A stretch of 25,873 nt of DNA from Nemertoderma westbladi (Eukaryota > Xenacoelomorpha > Nemertodermatida > Nemertodermatidae): positions 1 to 25,873 of the forward strand of contig JAUCBJ010002997.1 of assembly GCA_032718475.1 (NCBI GenBank), in the 5' to 3' direction. The notes beneath the pieces are model-generated. The model had not been told where the DNA came from, made no database searches, and saw only the letters and a list, made by a program, of their open reading frames with translations. How positions within the stretch are numbered: the stretch's first letter is position 1; each line of letters begins with the position of its first letter. The position numbers and the translations under genes are program-made. Positions 1 through 10,163 of this stretch are shown here, in pieces.

Positions 1-2523
1 CAAACCCCCGAACCACGGTTAACCACCCTCGCAAGCGAGGTTAACGACAACGAGACGAACCAGGAGGTATCGTTCGATGTCACACCGTTAAACGTCGGAT
101 TCCCGTGGACGGAGCCAAACGACGTAGAAGAAGACGACGGGGACGAACTTGAAACTTTGGACACGATGTTCGCAACTTTTTCAGTAAACCAGTCAAGAAG
201 AGGAGACTCTGCGGTAGTAAGAAAACTGTTTGGGGGAGACGTGAGCGCGGGCCCAACTCCTCAACCACTGGTAAACTCGAGTACACCGATTGTACTCGGA
301 CCAAGTATAAGCCTTCCAGTTACCAATACCGGTACATCACCCGAACTGAGGGTACAGAACCCGACGGACACACCGAGGAGAGAGGGGTTGTTAACTTTAA
401 ACCTAACCCGGCTGCAACGGGAGGAACCAATAAATCGAAGAATTCCAGGGTACGAAAGAGTTTCTCCACCGCCAACAGCGATACCACTAGAATACAAACC
501 AGTGAAGATCCCCAGTAAATGGAGATATGTCGCGCCTGTGTGCGATAACCCAACCATTGAAAGCACGATCTCCGAGCTCCACAAAACGATAGAGAAAGAG
601 ATGAAACACGTAGGCAAAAAGACTAAAAACAGAAACATTTCTGAGGAGCACCACAAATGTTTAAAGAACCTAAAGAATAACAAAGACATAGCGATTGTAC
701 AAGGAGACAAGACGGGAAACGTCATCATAGTAGATGAGGAAATTAAACAAAAAGAAATTGCCAGAATTTTGACAGATGAGGATACATATAAGAAACTTCC
801 CTGGGACCCAACTAATAAGTACCTAAAACACCTAAAAGACACTTTCCGGCTTATGGATCTCAACGAAGGACCTCTTAAAGACTTCTTACACGTGAAACGA
901 CCAGCGATGGGATATGTATATCCCCTTTTTAAAGACCATAAGGATCGAGACCAATGGATCGACTGGGGCAATGGGATCTCCGCACCGAAGGCGAGGCTTA
1001 TCGTCTCGACTACGGGAACTCTCGTCGAACGTCCCGCAAAACTGCTGGACTCACTCATACAGCCACTACTGTTACGAATGCCACATTATGCCAAAGATTC
1101 AAAATCGGTGAAAGAGAGGATTCCCGTAGGATCATACCCCAGGGCGACTTTTATGTCCCTAGATGTAGTGGAAATGTACCCTTCAATATCCTTTGAAGTC
1201 GCTGTTGAAGGGATTACCGCCGCCGTAAGGGAGAATGAGGACATTTTAGATAAAACGGGGTATACTTTAGATCAAATTATTCAGCTGTTAATGTTTGTAG
1301 TATCCCACACATATTTTAAGTTTAAAGAGGGATTTTACGTACTGACCAAGGGGTTGGGTATGGGTGTACCGGCGGCGAAGGCGATTGCCGTTTTAGCCGT
1401 CCACCGCCTACACACCCACGTGGGCCTTATCACCATGTACGGTGCCATCTTTTTCCATACCTTTGTAGACGATGGTGAAGCCATTTTCGATTACGCCGTA
1501 TCGGATCGAACCAAAGAGAACATTATATCTGAGTATAATAACGCGGGGAGGGAAGTGTTTGGAACCGATGACATTAAGTTTACATTTGAATTTTCAAACA
1601 CTACATCCGTATTTTTGGATATGGAACTGTATAAATCAGTACGGGGTGAAATAAAAACCCGAGTGTATTTTAAACCACTTTCGCGGAAGTTACCCGTTCC
1701 TTATTTAAGTAACCATGACAACCAGTTACTGAAATCAGTGGTTAGAGGCCAATTGTTACGATTTTGGCGCCTGACCGGCGGGGTAGGGGGTGTTGATTAT
1801 GAATCTGCGAGGGATCGGTACCTCACAGACTGTTGGGTGTCGGGATATCCGCAGGAGTTCCTAGAGCGACTCCGAGAAATAAAGTGGGATAAACGACGGA
1901 CCCCTCGAAACAGAAATGACGAGAGGGGTGGGGATTGCTTTTATTTCAAAATTGATGGAACTTTTAGACCGTGCGTAAAGACTGTGTTGGTCAACAACAA
2001 ACGCGCCTTAGCCGAGGTAGGGGCTAAGGTTATTGTCACGAAGAGAGGTGGACTAAACTTGGGGAATTCCTTGATAGTGAAACGCGACTCATCAAGAGGA
2101 CAGGGAAACGCACCATGTGGACGCGGGGGGTGCCTTACGTGCCCGTTTTTGTTTGACCTTCCTGTACTACCATGGGGTGATCGTGTTACGGGCTCTTTCT
2201 CGTGTGTATCGTCAAATGTATTATATGCAATCACGTGCAAAGACCACCCGGGGGGTTTTTATATTGGCCAGACCGAGCAAAAGCTGGCCGAGAGAGTATC
2301 TAAACATAAATCGGTCATAAACGGGTATAGGAAACAACCACCCCAAGATTACCATGAACTAGCAGAGTTTTTATTGTGCGAACACTTCCGTATGTGCCCT
2401 TGGGAGAGTTTTAGGATCACGGTTTTTCGCCAATTCCGGGACAACAAATCAAGAGTACATGCGGAAGCGAATTATATTTTTCAGTTCAACCCCCCGTGGA
2501 ACAAAGTGAGACCAGCTGTATAG
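1..2523 (+). CDS. Penelope-like element ORF (RT + Zn finger + GIY-YIG endonuclease), 5' partial
   Basis: Retroelement polyprotein that should copy its RNA at nicked chromosomal DNA. The first internal ATG is at 157 (788 codons), but the same frame is open back to base 1, so the true start probably lies outside the window. Numbering from the 157 ATG: a low-complexity Pro/Thr-rich N-terminus (about 1-120); an RT-start block (QGDKTGNVIIVD, 182-193); motif A (LDVVEMYPSI, Asp336); motif B (GLGMGVPAAKAI, 399-410); motif C (FVDD, Asp438/Asp439); a thumb-type block (VYFKP, 503-507); a Cys cluster typical of the PLE linker (C654, C659, C662); then GIY-YIG endonuclease (LYAI 689-692, YIGQT 702-706, Arg713, His717, probable catalytic Glu770). 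The RT followed by C-terminal GIY-YIG is diagnostic of endonuclease-bearing PLEs. The ORF has no stop or frameshift, so it looks young. FVDD and the motif B sequence differ from the GLAMG(S/N)P/YVDD of common PLEs, suggesting a divergent lineage. Confidence 0.9.
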   Translation, partial: QTPEPRLTTLASEVNDNETNQEVSFDVTPLNVGFPWTEPNDVEEDDGDELETLDTMFATFSVNQSRRGDSAVVRKLFGGDVSAGPTPQPLVNSSTPIVLGPSISLPVTNTGTSPELRVQNPTDTPRREGLLTLNLTRLQREEPINRRIPGYERVSPPPTAIPLEYKPVKIPSKWRYVAPVCDNPTIESTISELHKTIEKEMKHVGKKTKNRNISEEHHKCLKNLKNNKDIAIVQGDKTGNVIIVDEEIKQKEIARILTDEDTYKKLPWDPTNKYLKHLKDTFRLMDLNEGPLKDFLHVKRPAMGYVYPLFKDHKDRDQWIDWGNGISAPKARLIVSTTGTLVERPAKLLDSLIQPLLLRMPHYAKDSKSVKERIPVGSYPRATFMSLDVVEMYPSISFEVAVEGITAAVRENEDILDKTGYTLDQIIQLLMFVVSHTYFKFKEGFYVLTKGLGMGVPAAKAIAVLAVHRLHTHVGLITMYGAIFFHTFVDDGEAIFDYAVSDRTKENIISEYNNAGREVFGTDDIKFTFEFSNTTSVFLDMELYKSVRGEIKTRVYFKPLSRKLPVPYLSNHDNQLLKSVVRGQLLRFWRLTGGVGGVDYESARDRYLTDCWVSGYPQEFLERLREIKWDKRRTPRNRNDERGGDCFYFKIDGTFRPCVKTVLVNNKRALAEVGAKVIVTKRGGLNLGNSLIVKRDSSRGQGNAPCGRGGCLTCPFLFDLPVLPWGDRVTGSFSCVSSNVLYAITCKDHPGGFYIGQTEQKLAERVSKHKSVINGYRKQPPQDYHELAEFLLCEHFRMCPWESFRITVFRQFRDNKSRVHAEANYIFQFNPPWNKVRPAV

Positions 2524-3710
2524 TTGTATATTTATCAACTCATTATTTTTAGTGTAATACCCCGGGGAACTAAATGATCTTACAGTGTTATTTGATGCAA
2601 TATGTAGTTATAATGCTAATAATTTTGGAAACTTCCAGTCTTTTCTACAGTACGTTTTCCTGTGGTATATATTTTTTTATGCTGAAACAGTTCCACCCTA
2701 CTTAACTTCCAGTCTTTTCTACAGTACGTTTTCCTGTGGTTTATATTTTTTTATGCTGAAACAGTTCCACCCTACTTAACTTCCAGTTTTTTCTACAGTA
2801 CGTTTTCCTTGTGGTTTATATAAATTTTTTTATGCTGAAACAGTTCCACCCTACTGTACAATACGAATACTGGTGGGCTTTGCCTACACATTGACTCAAA
2901 TGTCCCAACTCAAATTTTACATACAGTACATGTGTGCTGAAAATACCGTATGTTTTTCATTGGAAATACAAGGTTATAACGGCCGCATTCTTTCACGATT
3001 GGTTATCGTGCTTGTAACACCCCGGGGAACTAAGTGATTTTACAGTGTTATTTGATGCAATATGTAGTTATAATGCAAATATTTTGTAACTTCCGGTTTT
3101 TTCTACAGTACGTTTTCCCTGTGATAGAAGCTCCACCCTACTGTACAATATGAATCCCGTTTGGTCTTGCCTACATTTTCATTTAAATGCCCCAACTCTA
3201 ATTTTACATACAGTACATGTGTGCTGAAAATACCTACGTTTTCCTTGTGGTTTATATTTTTATGCTGAAACAGTTCCACCCTACTGTACAATGTGAAAGC
3301 TGATGGGCTTTGCCTACACATTGACTCAAATGTCCCAACTCAAATTTTACATACAGTACATGTGTGCTGAAAATTCCGTATGTTTTTTCATTGGAGATAC
3401 AAGGTTATAACGGCCGCGTTTTTTCATGATTGGTTATCGTGCTTGTAACACCCCGGGGAACTAATTGATTTTACAGTGTTATTTGATGCAATATGTAGTT
3501 ATAATGCTAATATTTGGTAAATTGCCGGTTTTTTCTACAGTACGTTTTCCTTGATTGGTTATCGTGCTTGTAACACCCTGTAGAATAAAATGATTTTACA
3601 GTGTTATTGGGCGAAATTGTAGTCATAATGCTAATAACTTTATACGTCCGGTCTTTTTCTACAGTACGTTTTCCTTGTGGCCCGAAACGTTACTGAAATA
3701 AATTTATTGT
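2524..3710 (+). repeat. Nested tandem repeats in the 3' region of PLE-A
   Basis: No gene. A block beginning with CCCGGGGAACTAA recurs at 2561, 3021 and 3452, and a diverged version (CCCTGTAGAA) at 3576, giving spacings of 460, 431 and 124 bases. A shorter unit containing TTCTACAGTACGTTTTCC recurs within it: three copies about 74 bases apart begin at 2632, 2706 and 2780, and further copies lie near 3090, 3528 and 3646. The last copy runs into GGCCCGAAACGTTACTG (from 3679) and an AATAAA at 3697-3702, which would make a plausible 3' end for the element. The start just after the PLE stop codon and the same-strand poly(A) signal suggest this is the element's own untranslated region. An unrelated satellite is the alternative. 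Confidence 0.7.
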
Positions 3711-3988
3711 CCTATATTTAATTGGACCCATCCTACTACTGTTATACTGTAGCTGTAATAAATGCCCCCTACTGTACAATATGAATGTCCGTCTGATTTT
3801 CTCCTACATACTCTACTGATTTAAATTTTGTTGATTTAACGTCTCAACATTAATTGCTTGTACCAAGGTACCGGTACTGCAGTACTGCCGGCTACTGCAG
3901 TAGTGAGTTGAAACTCTGTAATTATCAGATTACAGTAATGTAGTTGGTTCGATTTAGTAGTACGATAGAGCTTGTTGTTGTTGCGAAC

Positions 3989-4013
3989 CCTGAGGATGCC
4001 CCGAGGGGCGAAA
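3989..4013 (+). ncRNA. Hammerhead-like core motif
   Basis: The sequence CCTGAGGA is followed by a GCCC/GGGC hairpin and then GAAA. This matches the hammerhead ribozyme core order CUGANGA, stem II, GAAA. There is one extra base (T) between CTGAGGA and the stem, and I cannot draw a convincing stem III or cleavage site downstream. Hammerhead motifs are a known feature of Penelope-like elements, and PLE-A ends about 280 bases upstream. A decayed or inactive copy is the safest reading. Confidence 0.3.
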
Positions 4014-4134
4014 TTAATTGGTAATTGAATTATATTTTATTGATATTATACATTACTGCATTATATGGGCGTGTAAAACTCCAACTGAAATAGTTTTTTA
4101 TCATTAAGTTACAACAATTACTACACTGGAGCCT

Positions 4135-4160
4135 TTCTCTCTACCTAAAGGTAGAGAGAA
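4135..4160. repeat. Perfect 11-bp hairpin, TAAA loop
   Basis: TTCTCTCTACC (4135-4145) is exactly complementary to GGTAGAGAGAA (4150-4160) across a four-base TAAA loop. No coding or known RNA context was recognised. Confidence 0.6.
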
Positions 4161-4448
4161 CTCTACCTCAGCGCCAACGTGCTGGGCTTTACTTACACTC
4201 AGCCTGCCTGTATTCACTGACTTTCTTGAGACGCATCTTAAAGGGCACTGGCCTTAAAGATGCGGATGATCTAGCAAATGTCATGGGTGATAGGGAGTTG
4301 TGGCGGTGCAATTTTGTTGACAAGCCGGCACAGCATTCTTAAAAATGCAGCTGCAATGCAGCATGCCGATCCTAGTAGTAGTATTCACTGGCTGTGATTG
4401 ACAAGCCAACGTGCCTCAGCAGTTCCTTTCATGAATACCGCAGTTTTT

Positions 4449-4490
4449 ACTTGGCCATTTTGGTAATTTTGGCCGCCAAAATGACCAAGT
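4449..4490. repeat. 15-bp imperfect hairpin
   Basis: ACTTGGCCATTTTGG (4449-4463) pairs with CCAAAATGACCAAGT (4476-4490) with one mismatch and a 12-base loop. It may be a remnant of a small foldback element; its function is unknown. Confidence 0.5.
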
Positions 4491-5036
4491 TAATGTTTAT
4501 TGGGATTGGGACTGTAGTAGTGCTTCAAGTTTACTTAAGGCCAATTAGGCCAACTTTGTACATACTGTAGAGTCCATTATAGGGATATAGGGAGGGAGCT
4601 TGTTTGGTTTAATACAATCTGATTGTCACCTACTCACCATATCGCATCGCCTTCCTGTTACGGGAGGCGATCCCTGGGGCACTTCCTCACCCAGAAAATC
4701 AATATGTCACCTCAAGACAGTTATTAACCAAAATGGAAAATCTATTAGCACCCCGATTATATAAGCCAAACCCAAAGATTAACTTACAACCAAGGCGCCT
4801 TGCCAAAGTAACTAAATTGGAAGTCAGATGACCGCGCAAGCTATTCATTGTGTACTAAATGTTAAGGTTATTGTATTCATGTATATTTATTGATATGGTG
4901 CATTGCATATAACCCAACCTTATTATAGGTAAAGCCTTAGCCAATAGATAGTGAGAGAGGGATTAATCAGGAAAGACAGCGATTAATCAACAAGGTATCA
5001 GCCAATAGTAGAGCAGCGCAGCGCCGATCCGAGAGA

Positions 5037-5090
5037 GGGCTGTTGCGCTGTCAGTCAGAGAGGTAACAGCCCGTGGGGTAAGGATTTACC
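5037..5090 (+). repeat. Left terminal inverted repeat (54 bp)
   Basis: Reverse complement of 7692-7745. The longest identical block is TGTTGCGCTGTCAGTCAGAG, continuing into AGGTAAC. Confidence 0.75.
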
Positions 5091-5640
5091 TCTGGGACCT
5101 GTATTAGGCAAAATAGCAGTAGCTGTGTAGGCCCACCAGTACTGTGCACGGTACAAGACCCGAAATTTAGCCTACATCTGTAAATAATACACGGTTTCGC
5201 GGTACAAGACCATATAAATTAGACCACCATCTGTAAAATGCTCGCGTGAGTTCAGGTGTTGCACAGATGTCAGGATGTGCTGATTCTATATCATGCACTA
5301 GGCCTAACGGATTCTGGTAGCCTGGAACTAGAGCACTACAAAAACTGATGCGACAGAGCGAGGTACAGTTAGCCTAATATTTCTCGGAGGCTGGTCCGAT
5401 AACACTCAACGCATTGTTTGGTTGGTCATTGACATTACCGGTATTGCATTACAGTGTACATTATTACATACGGATTAGTATGGATTGAGAAATTGGATAT
5501 ATTTGGACGTCAATGGATGGATAGGTTTGGTTTGAGAAACTAATATCACGTAGGCCTACCGAATCATATCTTTGCGTTAATTATTACTAGATCCACTGGC
5601 CCCCAGCCACCTTCAACAAACCATCATTGCCGGGGGGCAC

Positions 5641-5905
5641 TCAGCTGAGGGGGCGGAGCGCATTAAAAACTCTAAGTATCGCGACCTAATGGACCGGGAC
5701 CATTTCTTTCACCCCGTGGCCTTTGAGACCTTTGGGCGCCCTGGTCCAGAGACATCCACCTTCCTCCGGGAGATCGGGGCTCGTCTCCACAGTGCCATCC
5801 ACGAACCGCGGTCACACCAGTTTCTGCTCCAAGCGCCTGGAGATGGCAATTTTGGTTGGTAATGCAGCCTCAGTCATGGGGACAGCAACCAGGCCGACCA
5901 TCGGT
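5641..5905 (+). pseudogene. LINE reverse-transcriptase C-terminal fragment
   Basis: In one frame from about 5641 the translation reads through DRDHFFHPVAFETFGRPG and FLREIGARLHS. After about 5830 the signal continues in the next frame with KRLEMAILVGNAAS. This pattern (hydrophobic PVAFET, then FL..IG.R, then a closing .RL...I..GNA) is the hallmark of the extreme C-terminus of non-LTR retrotransposon ORF2 proteins. The frame change shows the copy is broken, and the RT palm and endonuclease are absent, as expected for a 5'-truncated insertion. The clade cannot be assigned by eye. The fragment lies inside the inverted-repeat element, so it was probably inserted there or captured by it. Confidence 0.65.
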
Positions 5906-6755
5906 CTAGTCGGGGACTGAAGAGCCGAAACAAATCGAAATAGTTGCCAATGGCAGAATGGAATGGAGTCACCAACGGGATGACGGCCGAAATATTCAAT
6001 ATTCAATACTATATCTTATGCAATCTCAAATATTCAATGTTCGATCCCTAGATGGGGCAGTACTGTTTGGGCACAGTGCTGCAACCCCGGCACTAGCCCA
6101 ACCCCGGCTTTCATCCTTCAGTGGTCTATTGGGAACCAAGGCAACTTGGGAAACAGAGTGGAAGGGTTTACTGTGGAAGATCACCCATGGTGGTGAACAG
6201 GTATTCCTTGGCTTAACGAGCCTAAAAGATTCTCCCATTCAAATATTCAATTCGGTACTGTACCTTCAATTCAATATTCAATCTTAGTATTATTTCTGTG
6301 CTTCGTTATTTAATAATGTGATTAGATAAAAAAATTAATTAATGAAATATAATTCATCTGTTAATTATTACAAAAAAAAAATCCAACATTATATTAACAT
6401 TTATATAGTTTTGAATTAAATGTTTCGAAATCAAGAGTCATTCAATGAACTTATACAGCAGTGTCATATCGCGTATCCCTTGGTTTAATCACTATTCTTT
6501 ATTCAGTATAACTGAATCCTGGCCCACCGCCTTCACCCTCCACTGATAATTTAAAATCGTAACTAATTCAATCTTTGACTAAATTATACCAAACTTGGTA
6601 AACATGTAATCTTGTCTATCGGTTAAAATAAACACAACTTGCTAAAGTTTCCCCTATAATGTTTTTTCCTATAGAACAGGATGCAGTTTTATTTCAGTAG
6701 TAAACAAGCTGTTATTTGCGTCGATTTTCACCTGGAGAGGGAAGAATATTGATTG

Positions 6756-6773
6756 CCCCCCCCCCCCCCCCCC
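6756..6773 (+). repeat. Poly-C run (18 C)
   Basis: Uninterrupted homopolymer. Similar runs lie at 8225-8238 (14 C), 9809-9822 (14 C, followed by more C-rich sequence) and 24600-24618 (19 C), all on the plus strand. Lengths in the assembly may be unreliable. Confidence 0.9.
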
Positions 6774-7129
6774 TACCTGCAGTTAAGTGAAAATATTTCG
6801 GCACCATTTAATTTTATTATCACGGTCGCACATCAAGTAGTCTGTCAAAAGATACAATTCATTATAAACATAACAAAATTAATTATAATAATTCTAAAAA
6901 TATAAGGCAGATTTTCCTAAAGTTAGCTCTTTAGTCTTTAGCAATCTTACTTATAGACTTATAATATTATTTAAAGATATACAAGACTTATAAAATAATT
7001 GATGTTGAATAATTATTATTAAGATTAAAATATATTATTAGGAATTCGAAGAAAGCAACTTGTATTGAGTTAGTATTGGCAAGTTAATCTCACAAACCAG
7101 TCTAGTCTAACTTTAGAGTAGCCTTGTTC

Positions 7130-7430
7130 GCATTGTTCCAGGTTTAGGCCTATAGATTCCACCGTCTTCGTTCCAGGTTTAATACTGTAATAAACTCCGT
7201 TATCCGTCTCGATCGCTTCGCTATGCATCATCTTACTGCGTTTAATAAACTCCATCGCCTTCCTGTCATTCTCTGTTTTGTAGATTACTTCGCCATCGTC
7301 TGATCGCTTTGGTTGCGTGTTTAATACTGTAATAGACTCCGTCGCCATCGTATCGTTCTGGATACATTGAATAGACTCCATTGTCCATCGCGATCGTTTC
7401 ATTGTTTACGTTTAATTGACTCTGTCGCCT
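7130..7430. repeat. Degenerate short repeats inside the inverted-repeat element
   Basis: Variants of TTTAATACTGTAATAGACTCC, each followed by a CGCC- or TCCGTC-type segment and a CGATCG-like core, recur several times at irregular spacing. An open minus-strand frame across this block is a by-product of the repeat and matches no family I know. Subterminal repeats of this kind often bind transposases, but that role is inferred. Confidence 0.45.
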
Positions 7431-7691
7431 CTTCGGATTATGGATTAGGAATCCGGCCGGGTTTCGTAGATTCCGCCATCGTTCAGCAGTTCAGTGCTTT
7501 TAATCAAAGCCAGAATTCCGGCACCGGCACCACGACCAACGATTTCGGAAGTAACAGACTCCGTCAACAACACTCGGGGTTTAAAAAATACAACTATTAT
7601 CGGCAACTTGTAACTGGGCAATCATCTATCTGATAGTTGAAAAGACTGTCTGACAGTTGGTATCAGACTATCTGATAGTTAGCGCCCCATG

Positions 7692-7745
7692 GGTAAATCC
7701 TTACCCCATGGGCCGTTACCTCTCTGACTGACAGCGCAACAGCCC
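7692..7745 (-). repeat. Right terminal inverted repeat (54 bp)
   Basis: Reverse complement of 5037-5090. It is followed directly by CCTATAGGCC, so the element edge is near 7745. Confidence 0.75.
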
Positions 7746-8422
7746 CTATAGGCCGATCCCCCATTAGTCATTGAAGCAATAACCAAAACCCCTCTCAAAC
7801 TATAGTATAGTAGTTTATACTGCTGTAATATCAATTTATAGATAAGTCACATCTGGCTCTCAACCCTGAGAATGGGCTTTAGTTTTTAACGGTATTTGTA
7901 TCATAAGGAGATAATTCTCGAAGATTGTGAAAAATATAAGTAGTTCGTTTCGTTATGTATAATATAAAAGAATATGTATAAAATTATAAATATATTTCAA
8001 AGGCTAAGTGCCAACATTGTCAACAATCTTGATACCTAAGACAGTAAGGATGTGTGATAACTCTAACTATAGATTAAGATTCAATTAAACTATAATTTCA
8101 GTATAATATTAATAATAGGCCTACATCAGTACCGGTACTGACAATCAAAGCAGTAACAACATACCTAAGTGTACAGTACAGTGTATATGCACATCACAAA
8201 TACATGCATAATTAATTGAATGTGCCCCCCCCCCCCCCATTTTTTGGTTTGTTCAATATCTTTTTTTTTAATAATCCTATTTAGGGACCCCCCACTTAAC
8301 TAGGACAGCTATGCTTAGATGATTCACCTCTACTGATAATCTTTTATTAATTGCACGTGGGCCTAATAATTTAATGTACAAACTCTCTAAAATTAGCCTA
8401 CCGTATAAATCTGTGACCCTCC
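7746..8422. other. AT-rich spacer without a recognised gene
   Basis: Low-complexity AT-rich DNA with one 14-base poly-C run (8225-8238) and a TAGGCCTA palindrome (8116). Part of 8240-8422 may be the 3' untranslated tail of the decayed minus-strand PLE, whose stop codon is at 8423-8425. Confidence 0.5.
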
Positions 8423-8605
8423 CTATAACTGACTCCTGATCCCATACTGGTATGTGTCTGTTTCGACGTGGTGTCCCGCCAGCTCAGATGCTTTAGACCT
8501 ACGGTGCCGTATGTCACTATCGTGCTGCTCGATGCGGATGTCTAAACTGTACTTAGTCTGGCCAATGTATAAATCTCCACAGGTACAGGGTTTCTGATAT
8601 ACGAC
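8423..8605 (-). pseudogene. PLE-B GIY-YIG endonuclease fragment (C-terminal part)
   Basis: Minus-strand frame reading PGVVYQKPCTCGDLYIGQT, then R.EQHDSDIR, then a stop at 8423-8425. GVVYQ (GIY position), LYIGQT (YIG position) and the following Arg/His residues identify a GIY-YIG domain of the PLE type. It is short: the usual distal Glu-containing segment is missing after the early stop. It is the downstream continuation of the degenerate RT at 10164-11557; the two are separated by the inserted element at 8606-10163, whose terminal repeat supplies the apparent first residues of the open frame. Confidence 0.8.
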
Positions 8606-10163
8606 CCCAGGTAGCACAAGACGTCCACGAAAGAAATTGAACGTTCATATTTGGTACTTTTTTTATGCGAATCTGAACATCAATGAAATATTGTTCAAAA
8701 TAGGTAAAAATTGCTGACGTTGTGAGCAATTTACCAAATTGTGACGTTCACATTAGGTAATTTAACGTCCTAACTTTAAAGAAATTGAATATGAACCAAA
8801 ACAAACGAATATTGAACGTTCAAATTGCGTCCAGTTATGCGTTCATTTCTTTGTACCTAAATATGTACGTTGTTTGAACATTTATGAACGTTCAAACATA
8901 ATTTAATTTAACTTGTTATGTCAATGGCATGTTCAAACTTGTTCGTGATACAATTATCTGACTATTTATTATTGTGCAATTATTTTTTATGTTGGTTAGC
9001 CTACTCCTTGTATGGTTGGTGTGGTTCCGCTTAGTTATAAATGGACTAATGGTTCATTCTCAATACAAAACAATTACTTTAAGTAATCGAAAAATTATTC
9101 ACACAACAAAACATTGATAACCAATACAATGCTGACGCATTTTTAAACATTTTAAACAACAAATAACATCAAAATTTGACAAAGGTGATTCTACTGATTA
9201 CTAAAGTTAATACACTAGTACTACTGTATGTCACGAAAAATTGTAATAAAATTATTAGAATATATTAGGCCTATTGAACCAAGAAAATAACAAACAAAGA
9301 AAACCGCAAAAGTTTGTCTATTTTGATACCAACTGACCAAATACCATTACATTTTGTTGAGATAAATCGGATATATGGGCGTTGGAATGTTCAAACTTCT
9401 ATCATGCGTAGGGTAATTTTTTTAATCGCAAAACATTATTTTTTATTTTACAAATTTATCATATTATATAAAAGTTTCTTACGTTTCAATTGCTTTTTGT
9501 ATGTATTATTGCCTTATTGCATAGATACAAAATTTCAAATATCAATTATAAGGTCATAAAATTAATTAATTTTTTTAAGATTCATCAATATGAATAATCT
9601 ATTTTGGCTGGAAATAAGATAAAATACAGAAATCTAACTAATCCAATGCGAATTTGTGGATCATCACCATAATATATCATGGATACTCTTATATCACTAT
9701 CGATTAAATAATTTCATATATACCCTGATGCTTCCTTCTCTAAATGTATAGGGTATTGTAGGTGTAGGGCCGTAGGATAGGGTGTAGGGATTGGATAAGG
9801 TAGGCTAACCCCCCCCCCCCCCTCCCCCCTCCCCTCTCTACACAGAACATGCACCAACAAACAGTGATTGGTTGGTCTCACGTTAAATTTTTACGTTTAT
9901 TCAACCTAATATGGACCTATAACACACCAGAAATGAACGTCTAGTGAACACGTTATTTGAACATAGATTGCCTGTGGTCTCTTTTACGTTCAATTGCCCG
10001 TTCATATTACGGTACTTCTGACGGCCAACTTTGAACTATTGAACGTTTAGCATCAATAGCATCTTATGGGAGAAATACAACGTCATATGAACATAAATCC
10101 AGAACGTCTGGACGAATAATGAACGTAAATTTACCGTAAATTTACGTAATTGTGCTACCTGGG
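8606..10163. mobile_element. Nested TIR element of about 1.56 kb inside PLE-B
   Basis: CCCAGGTAGCACAA (8606-8619) is exactly repeated in reverse complement at 10150-10163. The block falls precisely between the linker and endonuclease parts of one PLE reading order, so it is an insertion. No transposase ORF is visible. Near both ends are many copies of GAACGTTCA-like words, in both orientations (for example 8640, 8815, 8886, 9990, 10038, 10098), which look like subterminal protein-binding repeats of a non-autonomous DNA transposon. It includes a 14-base poly-C run (9809-9822). The target-site duplication is not clear; at most 2-3 bases are shared at the edges. Confidence 0.7.

Larger units (their letters stand above)
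3711..5036. other. Gene-free spacer with hairpins
   Basis: I see no coding region. The stretch holds a palindrome-rich patch (CTACTGCAGTAG near 3892), a hammerhead-like core motif at 3989-4013, an 11-bp perfect stem (4135-4145 with 4150-4160), and a 15-bp stem with one mismatch (4449-4463 with 4476-4490). The rest looks like ordinary AT-rich intergenic DNA. Confidence 0.6.
5037..7745. mobile_element. Terminal-inverted-repeat element, about 2.7 kb, non-autonomous
   Basis: The first 54 bases (5037-5090, starting GGGCTGTTGCGCTGTCAG) and the last 54 (7692-7745) are reverse complements with only a few mismatches, as expected for a DNA transposon or a large foldback element. No transposase ORF is visible inside, so it would be non-autonomous. 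The interior holds a two-copy 51-bp repeat (5150 and 5201), a LINE fragment (5641-5905), AATATTCAAT-rich sequence near 5990-6290, an 18-base poly-C run (6756-6773), and degenerate short repeats near the right end (7150-7430). I could not define a target-site duplication. The 7-mer CCGATCC occurs just outside both ends (5024 and 7753), but at unequal distances. Confidence 0.65.

Noticed and set aside
261-1058. 265-codon open frame on the minus strand
   Set aside because: Shadow of the PLE-A ORF: the plus-strand protein has clear RT motifs and the reverse frame has no recognisable domain.
4135-4160. Perfect hairpin as a tRNA or microRNA gene
   Set aside because: The stem is only 11 bp with a 4-base loop, too short for a miRNA precursor and without tRNA arms.
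6026-6287. Short open frames on both strands near 6.0-6.3 kb
   Set aside because: They overlap repetitive AATATTCAAT sequence and show no domain.
7070-7402. 110-codon minus-strand open frame
   Set aside because: It is produced by degenerate short repeats in a non-coding part of the TIR element.
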